Below the pieces are notes generated by a model, which did no database searches, was not told where the DNA came from, and saw only the letters and a program-made list of their open reading frames with translations. The translations under genes and the position numbers were made by a program. From Anastatus disparis (lineage: Eukaryota > Arthropoda > Insecta > Hymenoptera > Eupelmidae), in contig JAFFSR010000362.1 in the NCBI GenBank assembly GCA_017163975.1, forward strand, positions 496,001 through 560,000: a stretch of 64,000 bases of DNA, read 5' to 3'. Numbering within the stretch: the first letter of the stretch is position 1; every line of letters starts with the position of its first letter. Of the stretch, positions 1 through 15,151 are shown one piece after another.

Positions 1-3000
1 TTAATTAATCATTTAATGTCGAACGCAAGGCTATTTTCAAAATTACATTATTATAATTTGTAAATTGTATATAAATAATAAATTATTTTCTCAGCAACAT
101 TTGCATTTTTTGTAAAAGCAGCAATAAAGTTAAGAATTGCATTAGCTTATCAGAAATATTGCATGTAAAGCAAAGTGTATACACGTCAAAACTTTAAATT
201 ATTGCTATTATGAAGTCATTTTAAGATTATAAATGACTCTTTGAATTTAATATTTTTTTATACAATATTTCAACGCAAAAGATAATGTAAAGTATTTCTT
301 TGTTATTCACTCGTCTATATATTTTTCTTCGAATTTAATATTAAAATTTTTATGCTATTATAGAAATATTATTTTTTTTTAAAACACATGTAATAGTTAT
401 AAAGTGCATTTACATTAGTAAAAGCAGCAAAGTTTATTAAAAATAATTTGACAAAAACTAGTTATGTATTTATAAAAGTAATGAATAAAGTCAGGTTATA
501 AATACAAGCTGGTAATATCTACACGACAACAACCCAATTTACCACTAATTAACGAACTTTACAGGAGTTACACTAAATGTAATAATACCCTAATTGCGGC
601 TTTACCTTCAATAACAAACTTGTTAACAATGTACAAAACAAGTAGTGGATTCAAATATTTTTATTTTTTTAATTTTTAGATTTCACCGCAATCAAGGACT
701 ATTACGAGCTTGGCCTAAAAGAAAAGAGTCACGGTTGACCGTATCAAGGTCTTTTTTATGCCTCTGTAAAATCTTGGTAAGTTTCCTATTTTAGCACGTT
801 TAATTATTAAATTACCTATGGTTATTCTCGAATACAAAATTATATATATTATATACTTAAATATATTTGCTTTAAGTTACAATACGTGTTGGATGCATTG
901 CAAAAATTCACGTGTATAGTACTTCGATCGTAATTTTATCTTTTAATTTATGTTGATAAATTAAATGATAATAATACGCTGCGATAATTAGTAAATGAAA
1001 TTACTTTTGTAAGATGATCACGATCAACTTTCTAAATAACCAATTTATAAAGAAAAACGTGAAAATTTTTGCCTTACGTTTTTCTCGAAACATTTTTCAA
1101 AAACAAAATACTCGTTAAGAGTATCGTTTAAAAAGAATAATAACAAAATGGATTTCTTATAAAAGATTAGAAAGCGTAATTTAACGGCATCTATTTTCAT
1201 TTTCATTAAAATGATAATTACATATTTATTTAACTTGTATATTTATAAATTATAATAAAAAAAAGTTAATAAAATGTGTTGGTAATACTCTTTGTTCATA
1301 TTCTTAGAAAATTGAAAATTTATTTTGAAATCCAAGGATTTCAGACTTAACTGGTTAGATAGCAAGCGAGATTATAATCTACGGATAAAATGAGAGAAAC
1401 GTAAAGAAATAGAAAATAAGAAATCGAATTACAATGGTTATATGTGCAGAAAACACATATAGCAACAAACTCCTTGGTTTTTCAATAGTTTGCTGCAAAT
1501 ATTCAAGACAATATGGTACGTGCATCGTGTATGATGTCACGAGCCATCAAGCTTTTATAGAGATACAAATGAGAAGGTTCTTTTCTACATTGTGTGCCTA
1601 AGAAAGACTTACATATATAATTTACGATCTATGCTTTTATAATGCAAACTTTTACAAGCCAAGATGATGTTGGAATAAAGTACGGTAGCTCTTGACGTTC
1701 TTGTCGCAGCTTCTATAAAGTCCGTTTATGCGTATACACTTTTTTTTTCTTATTATTAATATATACGTAAGGACAGTAGTAAGCTAATGCGGTTAACCGA
1801 CAACACCAAGCTAATCTCACTTCCGTACCAAGATTTTCACTCAAGGAGTATAGAAGCTCGATATTTTCTCTTGTAAACTCGAATTATTTTTTTTTTCTTC
1901 TTTTTTTTCATCGAGGCTATTACGCTTGATCTACGCCTTTACGTTTATTTGACCCTATTAATTTTTTTAAATATTTCTTTTTTCTTTATCGCGTGATTTG
2001 CAATGATCTGGTCTACTCCGTTTCAAATGTTTTTTTCTGTACTTTTTTTCTTATCTGTTTCACGAGTGTAGTATGCTCATTTATAAGACTTATAAAAATA
2101 TGTTGTTATTGAATTTTATTGATTTTTCTCTTTCGCAAACAATATTTTATTTGAATTTCACATATGATTGATAACACCTTATATAAAAGTCATCGGAAAC
2201 TTATATAATGATTTAATTTATATAATAATCTTAAAATAATAAAATAAGATATTAAAATAAATATTATTCTAATACATTAAACAATTTGCTTAATCAAAGG
2301 CATAATTCATATTTATATGTTCCATTAAAATTAAAAACATTTTTAAAATTATAACTTTTGTCAATAACAACGTAATTAATAAAATTAATTATATTGTTAA
2401 AAGAAATATTTAGATAAAAGTTGCTTACCTAATAAACATAAATTTTAAACCCAAAATAATAACTGTCGTCATTTTTAACATGAACCTGTTGAACCACTTT
2501 TTTCTCGATTTATAAGCAGCATCGCGTCATTTGTTTTTTGCACCTTATTACTGTATAATGGAAAAAATTGAGAATTATAAAAGAAAAAAATAAAAAGAAT
2601 CAACAATAAAATATTTAATAAATTTTCTTAGCAGTCGAGTATATAATGACACGTAAAGGTAGTAAAGTTGATAATATACATATACATAGAGAATAGTTGG
2701 TATACATAAAAGAAACAATGAGAAGGCATTCGATTAAATAAAATGGCATAGCCAAGTTGAGAGTGAATACGTTTAACCAACTGGTTAGATTAAAACGTAT
2801 ATAGTATCAGAGAGAAGGTTGCCCGTGCTCTATACTCATCCCACGATAATCTGAGTCTCATTATCGGTTTGAATTGCGCTCTGTCAGGACAATTCAACTG
2901 GGCTTGATTTTCTTCTCTCGTGTGCTTGCTCAAATATATACGTATATATGTTATAAAAGTCGCTGGCCTCGAACCAAGTTTTTGGCTTCTGGCCAGCCGA

Positions 3001-6000
3001 TGTAAATCGTGAATTAGCCCACTTGTGGGTATATGCGCATACCCTTTGCATGTTTGCATGTGCAAGCTCAACTTCTCTATTTCGCTTCCTTTTTTTACAT
3101 ATATATATATTTGTCGTGATAAGCCAATGCAAGAAAATTCAATTTTATCCCTTTACAGCTTACCCCATTTGAATAATCTTTAAGGGTTTGAATATGTCCT
3201 CTTACTTCTTATAATTTATACCAATTTTATAGTTTTGATTATAAAATTACGATGTAATTCTGTATGAAAATTAGAGTGATGTTTTTTTCTTAATTATCGT
3301 GATAATTGTCCGATTTTAAATTGCATTCATGTATTCAATAATATTTAAGGTTACATGTTTATAAAAAAATTAAAGAATATACGAAACTAACCATCGTAGT
3401 GATGATTGCCATAATCTTTTTATAGAAAAATTTTCTCCTCGTACAGTTTAATATAGTAAAATTTATTAAAACTTTGATAGTTTAAAAAATTATGGAAATT
3501 TCATTTCGAATGTAAATTGATTTTTCAATTGATTGATAAATATTACAATTAGTCACAATAATTTGAATCTTTAATTAAATCATCGACAGGGAAAATTTAT
3601 TCCCGACGCTACTTAATTATTCTAAATAAGAGGTCATATAACTCTTAAATCAATAGAACAATAAGCAATCGAATGCTGAAGGGAAGGCGTTTTATACAAA
3701 AGTTCATTATTATTCCTTATCATGACGCTGATTAATCTTTTAACCTCGCTCTAATTGTAACTGTGAGTTCATATTAAAAGAAACAATAACCTTTTCGTCT
3801 CGTCTATTACGTTTTTAAAAATAAGCTTCTTTCTTTGTGTATTATGAAATTTAAATTATACGTTATTGCATGAACAAAAAGCGATCATAAAATCAAAAGC
3901 ACAAAAGGGTTTATGCAAATGCTTAAAGTTATTTAACTTTTTTATATAAACACTGATTGAAAATGAGATTAAAATATCAAACATTTAATAAAATATAATA
4001 TACATTTTAAATTGACATACTTGTGTCTGTTGATTTAACAGACATTAAGTAACAGACGAAAAAAGTTAGCAGATTACTCAAATGTTTTTAACCGTGATTA
4101 CATATTTTTGCTCACTACATACAATATTGTTATAAGTATTTTTTGAGCTGTTGTCAATATATTTTGTTATCAGTCAAATTTTTCTAATTAAATAAAAAAT
4201 TCATTCTATTTAGAGCACATAAAAATAAACTTAAGATTATAAAAATCTTGACTAAGGTATTAAAAAAAATACTATCTGATACAACTAAATCACGATTAAC
4301 ACTCTAAATAACGTTAAAATTGTTTTATTGTACGTGCATCGAAGCTGTAATCTTAGAGTTATCATACTTTTTATTAATCCAAAACTGTCTATTATAATAA
4401 TCGTTATTTAAAATCGCATGTTTTGACACGCTCAGCTTAAGCGGTAATCTACGACGGATTGAATTTTTAATGAGACAAAAGGTTTCATGCTGCATTTACA
4501 TGAGCTATATGGTAAGGAAGAAAAAAAGAAAATGAAAAATAAAAAAGTTAAGTACACAGGTATATAAAGCTTATTAGGGGTGTCGCGATACTGGCACTTT
4601 GGTTACATTCGATGTCTGTAAGCTTCCTTCATCAACAACACCACACAGAGCCCATAATCCACGGCATTATCTTGTCTTTTAATATATGTGCTCCCATAAG
4701 TACATCTATACCTTTAGCTTTAGTTTATGTGTATGTACAGTATGTTGAAGAACCATGCAGCTTGTCTTGTTCGTTATGTAGCAAGTTCAGTCTACTTAAG
4801 AGCTAAGCGTATGAGTATTGTTATTATCGAATTGATATAAATAACTGAGCAGCTATTCTTAGTATTTATATAACGTTCAATATCGTTTTTTTCCAGAGAA
4901 GATCCATATAGAATAGTTTCTGGATGAATAGGAAAATTCGATTAATTCAAAGTTTTTTCATTGAATTAAAAATTAATGCAAGACCAGTCACATTAAAAAT
5001 AAAATAAAAATAATTTTAAATCCAATTTCTATTTTACAAAGTTTACCTAAAATTATTAGAATAATAACAATGGTTTTTAATTACCATATAATGTTTTGTA
5101 TATTTAGGTTAAAGTATAAAATTACTCTGTTAAATAAAAGTTTAATCATATTTTCATAATATTTTATGTGTAACAATCTTTCGGCAGACACATTGTCTGG
5201 AAACACAATGATCTTAGCGAGTCTTTATATTCTCGGATGATGCAAAAAAAAGTATGTGAGAACGTTGCTATTGTAAGAAAAATGTACATACTGATAGCGA
5301 AAATGTAGCTTGCGCAGTATGTATTACTAAAACGTAAGAAAGACTTTTTTTACTATAGTCAGGTCAGTTGTCGCCCTGAGAGATTAATGTTTTTTTTTCT
5401 TTTAATCAATTCTGTGTATTTTTTCATAAAAAGAAAATAAAAGTGACGATCCATACAATAAATGTACTTATACGAATTTCAACACGAATAAAATATGGAA
5501 AGTTCGTAAATTTTAATTTACTACCGAACAAAGCTGTTTTATATTTCGGTCGAGATTTTTAACTTTGATCTCGTGCGGTTGCAAAAGACACTTCGTTTGA
5601 GTTATATAAAAAAAAGGCCGCGCTACTGCTCGTATATAGTGCAGTCACTTTTTTCGGTGTGCACATTTCGAGACTCCTTTTTTTTTCTTTTTTCTTTTTG
5701 AGGTCGCGCATGTTAATGGAGGGCACAAAGCACGTTGTAATATGCCGGAACTCACTCGAGAATATTGATAACATTATTAACAGAAGATTACTTTGGAAGA
5801 TTTTTTTTACGCCGTTCACATGAATAATTTGCCAGGCGTACAATTAATGTATTATTTTGGGACTTGAAATATGGAGCTTTTAATTGAAATTTTAAAGAAA
5901 TTCACAATCAAAGTTCATAATAATAAAATGCTAAATCTTTATTAATTTATTGCTTTCATTTGCAAGTACCGTTAGACTCTAGAGAATAATTTAAAATTAT

Positions 6001-6553
6001 TCTTCCAGTATTTTATTTCAAGAAATTCGTAAATAATATAAATTTTATTTTTTAATGGCTATATTAAATCATCATATTGGAATTAAATGTTTTTTATCCA
6101 AACATACCTTGCAATATTGATGTGATAGGAATATTTACAACAAACAATAATATAAAACATTTAATTTTTATTGGTATTAATTTTATAAATTCGGTCAAAT
6201 ACATCTCAATCTTTCACAAATCCTGTTTAAAAACAAATATATCTTTAAATTTTTGAATCTTAAAAAAATCCCTACGATCCCTTAGTCGCGACAAACATAA
6301 GCCTTAAAAAAAGTTCACATGTCTTTGTTAGAGAATCGAGCGATTGGCTTGTCTCGTCTCCAATTACCTTGGTCCGGTAGTTAAGCAAGCAAAATTCATC
6401 TTTGTTAAAATCGTCATCCTTTAGCGCCTTAAGCTTTAAGCTCTCTGAAAGTCGTTCACGACATTAAACCCGTTTTCATCCCAAAGCGTCACTTCGTTAC
6501 GGTGCGCATAATATCCTGCTTTCTGTCCTTTTGCCTTTCCTTCTTTCGGCCTC
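1..6553. other. AT-rich non-coding DNA
   Basis: No reading frame here has a recognisable domain, sustained codon bias or convincing splice context. The sequence is mostly A/T runs and short direct repeats. Slightly GC-richer patches occur near 2790-3130, 5560-5850 and 6290-6550 and hold only short chance frames. The likely setting is upstream or intronic DNA of the gene whose exon appears at 46829, which is an inference. Confidence 0.6.

Positions 6554-6581
<28 letters not shown>
6554..6581. repeat. Poly(A) tract, 28 A
   Basis: An uninterrupted run of 28 A follows a pyrimidine-rich stretch ending in CGGCCTC. It could be the tail of an old retroposed sequence, but no recognisable retroposon body or flanking target duplication was found upstream. 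A simple mononucleotide microsatellite explains it equally well. Confidence 0.85.
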
Positions 6582-6586
<5 letters not shown>

Positions 6587-9500
6587 GGTGAAAAGCCGAA
6601 TAAGAGGATTATATTGTACTTACGACAAAAAAAGTATTCAATTAAACTACACTATGTATAGCCTCAGGTGCTGACAGTATTAACGTGACTTTCCTTCTTT
6701 TTTTTCCGTATGTTGAACAATACTGATTTAAGAATTTTAATAATACAGAATTAAAAAATGTATAATTGTTGTTAAGTAACAACAGAGTAGTCCAAAATTT
6801 CTTTCCAGAGAAAAATAAATTTTGTTTTTCTGCTTTTTAAAAATTTGTTAATGTGCTGTAAATAATGATGCTATAAATGTTAAAAATTATCTCTTGTTCG
6901 TTTTTAAGTGCGAAAAATGGCGCAAATAAAGTGGCCATTACTGGCATGATGAAAGTAAAAAAATTAAATTTTGATACAGTTAATGTTCGAAAATCTCATT
7001 TAAAGAAAGTGTCCATAGATTAAATGGAATTGATAGAAGACTCATCTCATATAAAAATGAGTATTTTATTAACGTGAAAAGATCGTAAAAATGCGGTTTG
7101 TAAAAGTACACCCACTACAGAAAGAATAATAAAATTTTTTTATAGTTTTCAAAATTTATATACTTCTTTATATAAGCTACCTAAGTGTCTTTCTTTTCTA
7201 GGACAAGTGTTTATATACAGGACTTTATATATCTTTATTAAATATTAAAAAAGTTATAAAAATTAAAAAAAAAGAATTAAACTTATTTTCTAAAGCAGTA
7301 AAAAATTTAATCTAAATAAGTTCCGTATTTTATAAAAAGCATAAAAACATTACAGTATAAAAATGGCAATGAATTACTTGAAGCATCCTCGAACCTTTCC
7401 ACCAACTGTCACGTAGCACTTAAACATTATAACACATATTACAAGACGAGCATAAAAGAATTTCAGTCGTCTTGAAGAATCCACGCGAAAGAAAAGAAAA
7501 AGAGAGCGAGAAGAGCGTAAAAGTTTAAATTTCGCACAGCACTCGATCGCAAATGGCGATTCGAACAGCTCTGAAATTATACTTTTTATCGTGTCTCAAA
7601 CTATTATCGACCCAAGCTTATCCTCTTTCTTTCATTCGGTGATTCCTCTCTTCTGGAAATAAACAGCAGCGCATATAACGCGTCTCGAGTTGCCCTTCCT
7701 GTACAAAAAATTTCCCCAATGGTATAAAGCGTGGTGCACACGAGCGAGAAAGCAAAAGGTTATATATACATACGAGCAAGGGAAAAGCATTGTTACTTGG
7801 TATATAGAAGCGTAGGTAGAACACAAGAGGTTATTTATCGACGGGCGCGGAGAGTAACGTTAAGCTAAAACCTAAGGAAGAAGAAGAATACGTTCACGGA
7901 GGTTTAGGACTGGCCGGGTGGTCTCCAAAACTCCTTCTCTTTTCAAACCTTTATATTTATATGCATCTTCTTGTATTATTCAGGATGTTTTCATATGTGT
8001 ATACAAAAGACAGAAACGCGCAACCGTTCGACTTTTCTACACTCGTGAAACTCATATACGAGAGAGGATCGATCGATTAGTAAAACATAAGAAGAGGGGA
8101 CTTTTATACACACTCGATATACTCCTTTTTCGGCTTACATATTTTTACATAATCGCCAAGCCGTCGATGCATTAGGCTCATGTTTCCAATATATTTCTTT
8201 TGAACGTTGCATACATGGATTATGGAACTTTTTTCTTTTTCTTCTTCTTTTATTCTTTTATTAGGACTTCAATATGGCTTTATAACGACCTCGAGGATCT
8301 TTTCTTTTTTCGTAAATACATAAGTGAAAATAAGCTCTATGCTTTTCGGGGACATTCTTAATCTTATTTATTTCTGTTTATTCCAAATACGTTTTGTGTT
8401 TAATTTTTTTAATATTACAAATTCTAAAGACAAATAAATACATTGATATTCGTTATTGAAACATCAATACTTCATTTTTTTAGTACGAAATATTATTTAG
8501 TTAATGATGATTTAATTTTAATTTATAATTTTCTATTTTATGTTTATAATAGAAAACTAATATTATCATTTCACTATCAATGGTTTCCCAATATCCTTAT
8601 CATAAAGTTTAAAATTGAGTAATTTATTTAGTAACTAAAAAATAGATTAATTACGTTGGGTTAGATAAGATCACTAATTCTAAAAATAATGGGCAGGTAC
8701 TTCATGAACAATATGAAAATCCATTTAACAATTAAAAACAGGGTATCTCAAATAACAATTATGATCATAAAGCTATTTGCTTCAAAATAGACTTAGTAAA
8801 TGGCTGGACATTAAAAAAGGAAGTCTCGCAATTTTTACAAAATATGACAATAAGATCCTCAATTGTATTACTTTCTTTCTCGTCAAATGCACCATTTACT
8901 TAAATGACCAAATAAAGAGCAAGCGTTTATCTTTTACACAAAGAAAACCGCATCTTTACCACTTAAACTATAGAATTTTTTTCATTTAAAAATGTAAAAA
9001 GATTTTGAAATAATATAAGCGAACAATTACCCAAGATTATGTACTCCAAAAATTATTAAGCCATACAGTAGAAAATAATCCATAGCTATCGCTAACCCAA
9101 CATCACGTATACTTAAATTAACATTTTCTTTAGGCGCTGGTATTATCGCGATAAGTAAACCATTCGTTTGAGATAAGAAATGAAAGAAAAAAATAAAGAA
9201 TAAAAAATTGTCTTGCCGTTTATATGCGACGTAATGTCAAAGGGTCGCATATAATGCAGCGTTAAGAGAGAGAGAGAGAGAATTCGAAATTTTTTTGTTT
9301 GAATGTGTTGCAGAGCAAGACTCTTTCTGCATCGCGTTGCGTTTGCTCTCTGGCCATTTCACCAAATATGGTCGCGAATCGGCCTGCGCGTATAGTCAAA
9401 TGCAATAAAAGAGACGGAGGGAGGTTGTGTGCAGTAAAAAGAGAAAGAAAGAAATAACAAGAGAGGGATTGGTGCTTTTACGTGACTACACTATATACAC

Positions 9501-9952
9501 GTAAGTCAGAAATAAAAGGAGAAAAAGAAGGAAAGGAGCGAAAAAGCATAATACTCTGTGTATGTGTGTACGGGGAGCCTCTGAGAAAGCCATGTAGTGG
9601 CTTAGAGAAGATTCTCTTCGTCCTCTCGCCAACAAACTAAAGGAGAAACCGTTAAGAGCTTTTTTATGAGCCTGATGCGCTTATTTGCACTCCAACGAAA
9701 AGATCTATTAAAATGTCAAATGGCTCTACTCTGCCTAGTCTAAAGTTCAAGAAGATAGACATTTTTAATACACCTATTTCCATTTTTTTTCTTATTTTAC
9801 ACTAGTTACTAATTTTTTTATTGATTCTTAATTCTCGACTAATGCTTCTTTTAACTTTTTGCTTTCTCATAGAGAAAGCATTGTATTGATAAAAAATTTT
9901 TTTCTATTTTTTCATTAATTTGTACATATTTGGACTCGAGGAGTCGAAATAA
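6582..9952. other. AT-rich non-coding DNA with two GC-richer islands
   Basis: No supported gene. Two islands with more G/C, CpG and purine runs stand out, roughly 7430-8180 and 9230-9670. The second contains a short (GA)n run at 9265-9281. Short open frames inside the islands match no family I recognise and have no splice signals. They could be regulatory sequence or untranslated exons, but the sequence alone does not show which. Confidence 0.5.
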
Positions 9953-9964
9953 GTGGTTTCCAGA

Positions 9965-10020
9965 AAATTTTTGTGTATGCCTGTGTGTATGGGTGTGTGT
10001 GCATGTGTGCGTATGTATGT
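9965..10020. repeat. Degenerate (GT)n low-complexity tract
   Basis: A stretch dominated by TGTG, TATG and TGCG dinucleotide runs lies immediately upstream of the tandem repeat at 10051. It is an imperfect microsatellite with no other content. Confidence 0.7.
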
Positions 10021-10050
10021 ATTCATTACGCCAGTTAAATCTCGAAAATT

Positions 10051-10355
10051 ACTCGATGGATTTGCTTCAAATTTTGCACATAATTTATTTTTTTGTCTAA
10101 CTGGTACGGAAGCTATTGAAAATGGGTTTTCTTAGCGTATAGTTTTAATATTAGAGTCATTTTAAGAATTTAAAAAAATTTTGATTTTTCATTTTTTTTG
10201 TATTTTACATCAAGTACTCGATGAATTTGCTTTAAAATTTGCATGGAAATTATTTGCGACTCCCAAAAGAAGAAAAACTTTTAAAAATTGATTTTCTTAG
10301 AGTAGTTTTAATTTTAGAGCATTTTGAAAATTTTGACCCCGATATTCATTTTTAC
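10051..10355. repeat. Two-unit tandem repeat, unit about 165 bp
   Basis: The first unit (10051-10215) and the second (10216 to about 10355) begin alike, ACTCGATGGATTTGCTTCAA against ACTCGATGAATTTGCTTTAA. Both then carry TTTGCA, a GATTTTC/GGTTTTCTTAG segment, an AGTTTTAAT segment and a final ATTTT-rich block in the same order. The units have diverged by substitutions and small indels. This looks like an old tandem duplication or a fragment of a dispersed repeat. Confidence 0.55.
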
Positions 10356-10440
10356 ACTATTTTCATCTATCCCTCTCTCTCACACTTCCTATTTCCTAAT
10401 CACTTTCTCACTCTCACTCTTTCTTTTTCTTAATTTTTCT

Positions 10441-13400
10441 TGAATAGCAATTATGTTTTTTACATTGAAATCATATTTTAAAAGATAAAATCAAATCACT
10501 CTAACTCAATGAGCTCTATGAGAAAGCGGTGCGCCAAAGCACTTGGCAGCCTTTTTTATTTAATTATGAGTGTAAACACTATTTTCATTAATTAAAAACA
10601 AATATATAAAAAAGTTGTATAATTTTGTACTTTTAGTTTCATGTAAATATATAAAACGTAATTTCTTCATTTAATTTTGCATTCATGTATATTTTATTAT
10701 TTAATTTTTTTCTTTTATAAATAAATAGCATCTTATTTTCTTGTTCCACACTTCTTGATCTTTACAAAATCAAGTTTTTTAAATATTAATTAAAAATAAA
10801 ATTCAATAAAATTTGACTTTTTGATAATTATACAAGGAATGAAAACACATTTCTTATCATTTCATTTGACAATAATACGTTATACAGCTATCAATGATTA
10901 AATAAAAAAAAAATTCAGCATAAATGATTAAAATTGATTACAATAAACCGCAAATATATAATGATAATACTAATTATAACGAATGCGGATCTAATAGTAA
11001 AACAATGTTTACTTTAATTTGAACAATAATTAAACCTCAATCGATATAAATTGTTCCCACAAGTTTCGAAACGATAATAATTTATCGAACGACATTTCCA
11101 AAGCTTTTAGGGTTATATACGTATAGTTTGTCGGGAAAATCGTGGAGCAGCTATTACAAAAGGGAACGGATGTTAATTATAATTATTGTAGCAAAGGTTT
11201 TGTTCCTCTTCCAATACAATACGATAAATTTAACAAAAGGAAAATTGCCATATAACACATATAAGATTTAAAATGGTTAAGAAACGTCCCCTTGTTCGCG
11301 TGCTAGTGAGTTTCTTCTGATTCGGTTCTTCGGCGTGTCTGTAATTGAACGCTGTGTACGTGTGTGTGCGCAAACTGCGAAAGCCAAAACGATACGAATC
11401 TTTGGCTGGATTTCTCGCTTTTAAAAGCAAAATTAAATAAACAAGCAAGAAGAAACGAGAAAAAAGAATCGAGCGTCTCTCGTTAATTTCGAGCACGAAC
11501 GAAAAAGCGTAATTAGTATTCTACTCCTTTATCTTTACACCTTTAAGACATTTCATTGGAAACAATCAGAATCAGCCACCCCTGACGCAAGCTTCTGTAT
11601 GTATTATATCAGCACCTTGTTATAAGAAGATACTCTTTTTTATTACATTATTATTTATCGTTGCAAGGTTAGTAATTTTCAAATAATTATGGATGGAGCA
11701 GGCTATTTTTATATGAGAATGACATGTTTACGGATATATTTATCATTTTCATTAAAAATTATATTTTAATGATTTCTATAGAATTTTAAGTTTAAATAAC
11801 TACTTACATACTTAAATTTGATGAAAATTGTTAAATTTTTACATCAGCAATAAAATTAATACATAAAATATCGATGAAAGAAAGTAAATTTGTATTTTAT
11901 AGAAAAATACAAAATTTAGTAACAACTTTTTAGTATTGTTTCAAACTTTTCATAAAAATTTTTAAAATATGTAAATATCAATCAAATTAAAAATAAAAAA
12001 AATAACAGAATTTCAAAAGTTTAATATGGGATTTGATGAATAAAATAGCATGTCTGCTTAATTAAAAATTGAACTATAAATTATTGCGTTACGAAATAAA
12101 ATTAATCAAAAATATACCATACCAACGATGAAACAAAAAAAGTAATTGAAATCACTGTAGTAATTGATTACAGATATTTTTTATAATATTCAACAGAAAC
12201 AAAAAAATGTTTTATCTTTTTTTGTAAAGCCTCAATTAGATATGATTTTAATTGCCGAAGTCGCCTCAATTCTCATTTATATTCAAGGTTGGATGTAAGT
12301 TTCTTTTTAATCATGCAAAGATTTAAGATTTAAAGCTTGCACATGCAAAGTTTTAGTATAAGAAAATGTATGACACCTCACTAAATTTGGACACGTAAAA
12401 TTTTTAAATAAAAGCAGAATGTTTTAGGATATTTATGTAAAGTAAAATCTTGAAAATTTATATAATGAGACATTAAATATGGGACTTGAGCATTGTATTT
12501 AAAATTACTTGAACTGAATAAAAATTCATTTTTTTTAATTCAAAAATATACCATGCATAAAAAATGTACTGGTTTCATTTGCATAGATTTATTATTTTCT
12601 ATAAAAATGTCTACGTATTAAATTTTCATTTTTATATTTTCTTGAAGTTTCTTTTGTTATAAAAAACCAATAACTATAATTAAAATAACAAGTACATGCA
12701 AAAATAATGATATCAGTACCATTTCCATTTTTTCATCGTAAACAATGAGAAAAAATAATGTCACATAAAAAAAAAATTTTCCTCTTTTGCAATGACGAAT
12801 TTGAAAGGATTTTGTACATTTGTGCAGTACTCCCGGTATTGTGCAGTGAAATTGAAATTAATGAGGATCTTGCAAAGTCTAAAGCTCGTTTACTCAGACA
12901 TGGAATTTACAAGATACGTTATAGGAAGATTATTTCCGCGTCAAATATTCTTCTATGTAGAGCAAGCTGTATCAAAAATACACATGAATAATAGAATAAA
13001 ATTGTAAAGATTTAATATTTTTGAAATTCTATTGAAAAATATTTTATATCTTATTTTGTGAAAATTTTTTAGATCATGTCTTTTTTAAGTTTAGAAATCA
13101 ATACATTTTTACGTAGCTTTGAAGTTTGAGGATCAAAAGATGGAATATATAAATAAAAAGTATTTTTTATTTAATCATAATACTACATTTTATTTTATAC
13201 ATCAGTTTTATTTTAATTTTTTATATTAATATTAATAAATATAAAATTTTGAAAGAAGAAATTTTTTTATTGGAAAATTTATATAAAAAGATGAAATTTC
13301 TAATAACTATTATCAATAATAAATAAAAAAAAATTTTAAAAATCCTTAAAATTACAACAAAAAGCACGTATTACAAAGTTTGAGAATCAAAGTTCTTGAA

Positions 13401-15151
13401 ATAAGGCAAAAAGTTTCTCATGCGGCCAAGTTAATAGAAAATGTTCCATATGTGTAAAGTAGCTTTGGAAATGTGTAGCGAAGCAAATGCGAATATAACC
13501 GTGGAGCCGTTAACGTATATATAACGTAGAGTTGAAACATGTATCTTGTACATATATGAAATCCAGCTCACGTATATGCATATAATACACGTTAAGTTTT
13601 AGGGAGGGCACACAGAAATAAACAGAAGTCTCTTGTAACTCGCGCGTAATCCGTTCGCATAATCGGTACTTGAGAGAGCGAGAGCGCGCGCCGTTATGGC
13701 GCCACTGCACACACCAGTTTTGCAAATGTCCATACCCATGGCTGCTTACCTTATATGTAAATGGCTTTAAGTATATATATATGATAGAACCTTTCTTTTA
13801 TCTTGGAAAATGCGAGCGTAAATACAAAATCTATTCATGTTCGCAACTTATGCTGAATACTGATCATTTTTCTTTGTACGCTCTTCTGCAATATTGTTTT
13901 CTTCTCGTTTTAATATATCATCAAAATTTTTTATTTGTACGAAAAAATACTCGTCATATGTTTAAAAATTAAATTTATTTTGCTTTTCAAATCATTTAAT
14001 CGAGATTATTCAATATATATATTAAAGATAATATATGCAATTCAGTAAATTATCCTTGATATCAATTAGTTAATTCAAAGCTTATTTAGCTGCGTTGTAT
14101 ACGAAATTCGTAATTTAGTATCGTTTCAAGGGAGTCAATTAATTTATTCAGTTAGATTGATATTGGTTTTCCTTTTGATCAAATGAATTTGTTGGTTTAC
14201 CGACTAAACTTTATATAATTAATTGAAAATAAAATTATTTAATCTCAGATCTCTTGCGAAACAATATATCCTTCATTAAAAAAAAACGAATAAATAGAAA
14301 ATTATATCAAAAGGATAAAAAAGAAAAAAAATTTTCGAAATAGCGCTAAAATTTAGCTTAATACATTGTATATTGACGTAAAGTCTTGTGTAGCCAATGT
14401 ACAAAGTTCTCGTTTTGTATATATATGCGTGTGCGATAAGCGCGGCGGCATTATACATCCTACTTTACTTAACCTAAGTACATATACGAGCATTGTAAGA
14501 GAAACTCTGTACATTTGTATACTTGCGTATACAAATTAACAAAAGATAAGCTCTTATATAGCCAAACCGTCATATACATTTAATGCACAACTTTAATTTA
14601 TACTCTTTACATTACTGTAAAATTGTATGTAATATTTTTGTTGTTGTTTTTTTTTTTCTTTTATGAATTACCTTCTTGTTATGTTATCTGTTCGTTAATT
14701 AATCAAATTTTTATTTTTTTTTAATATAAATTATTTTAACCGCTGTATCATGTAATTACATGTAACCATATCACGTAACGAAGTTAAAAATAAAATAAGA
14801 TGAAAACTCTTTCTTATTATTTTATATGCGCATTTTAAAATTTTAAAGATTCATATTTCATGATATTTATACTACAGATAAATTAAAAAATCATAAAATT
14901 ACAAAGTCTATTAATGTAAATTTAAACTATAATACTTATTGATAAAAGCACTCTTTGTTTGAGAATAATTAGAATGTAATGACACATTTTAAAAAGGAGA
15001 AAAATTTATATACTTTAAGCAATGTAAGATTTATTTAAGTTTAAAAGATTTACTAATGTAGATTTTTTAAAAACATACATTAAATAAAATAAATCTATAA
15101 AATTAGCGAATAATACATGAATTCTCATCTTATAACATAATAATTCAAGCA
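10441..15151. other. AT-rich non-coding DNA
   Basis: Nothing gene-like was found. Very A/T-rich sequence surrounds small GC-richer patches near 11280-11510 and 13490-13740. Short open frames (for example 13670-13972 and 14276-14458) consist of residues expected from A/T-rich DNA and show no domain. Confidence 0.55.
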
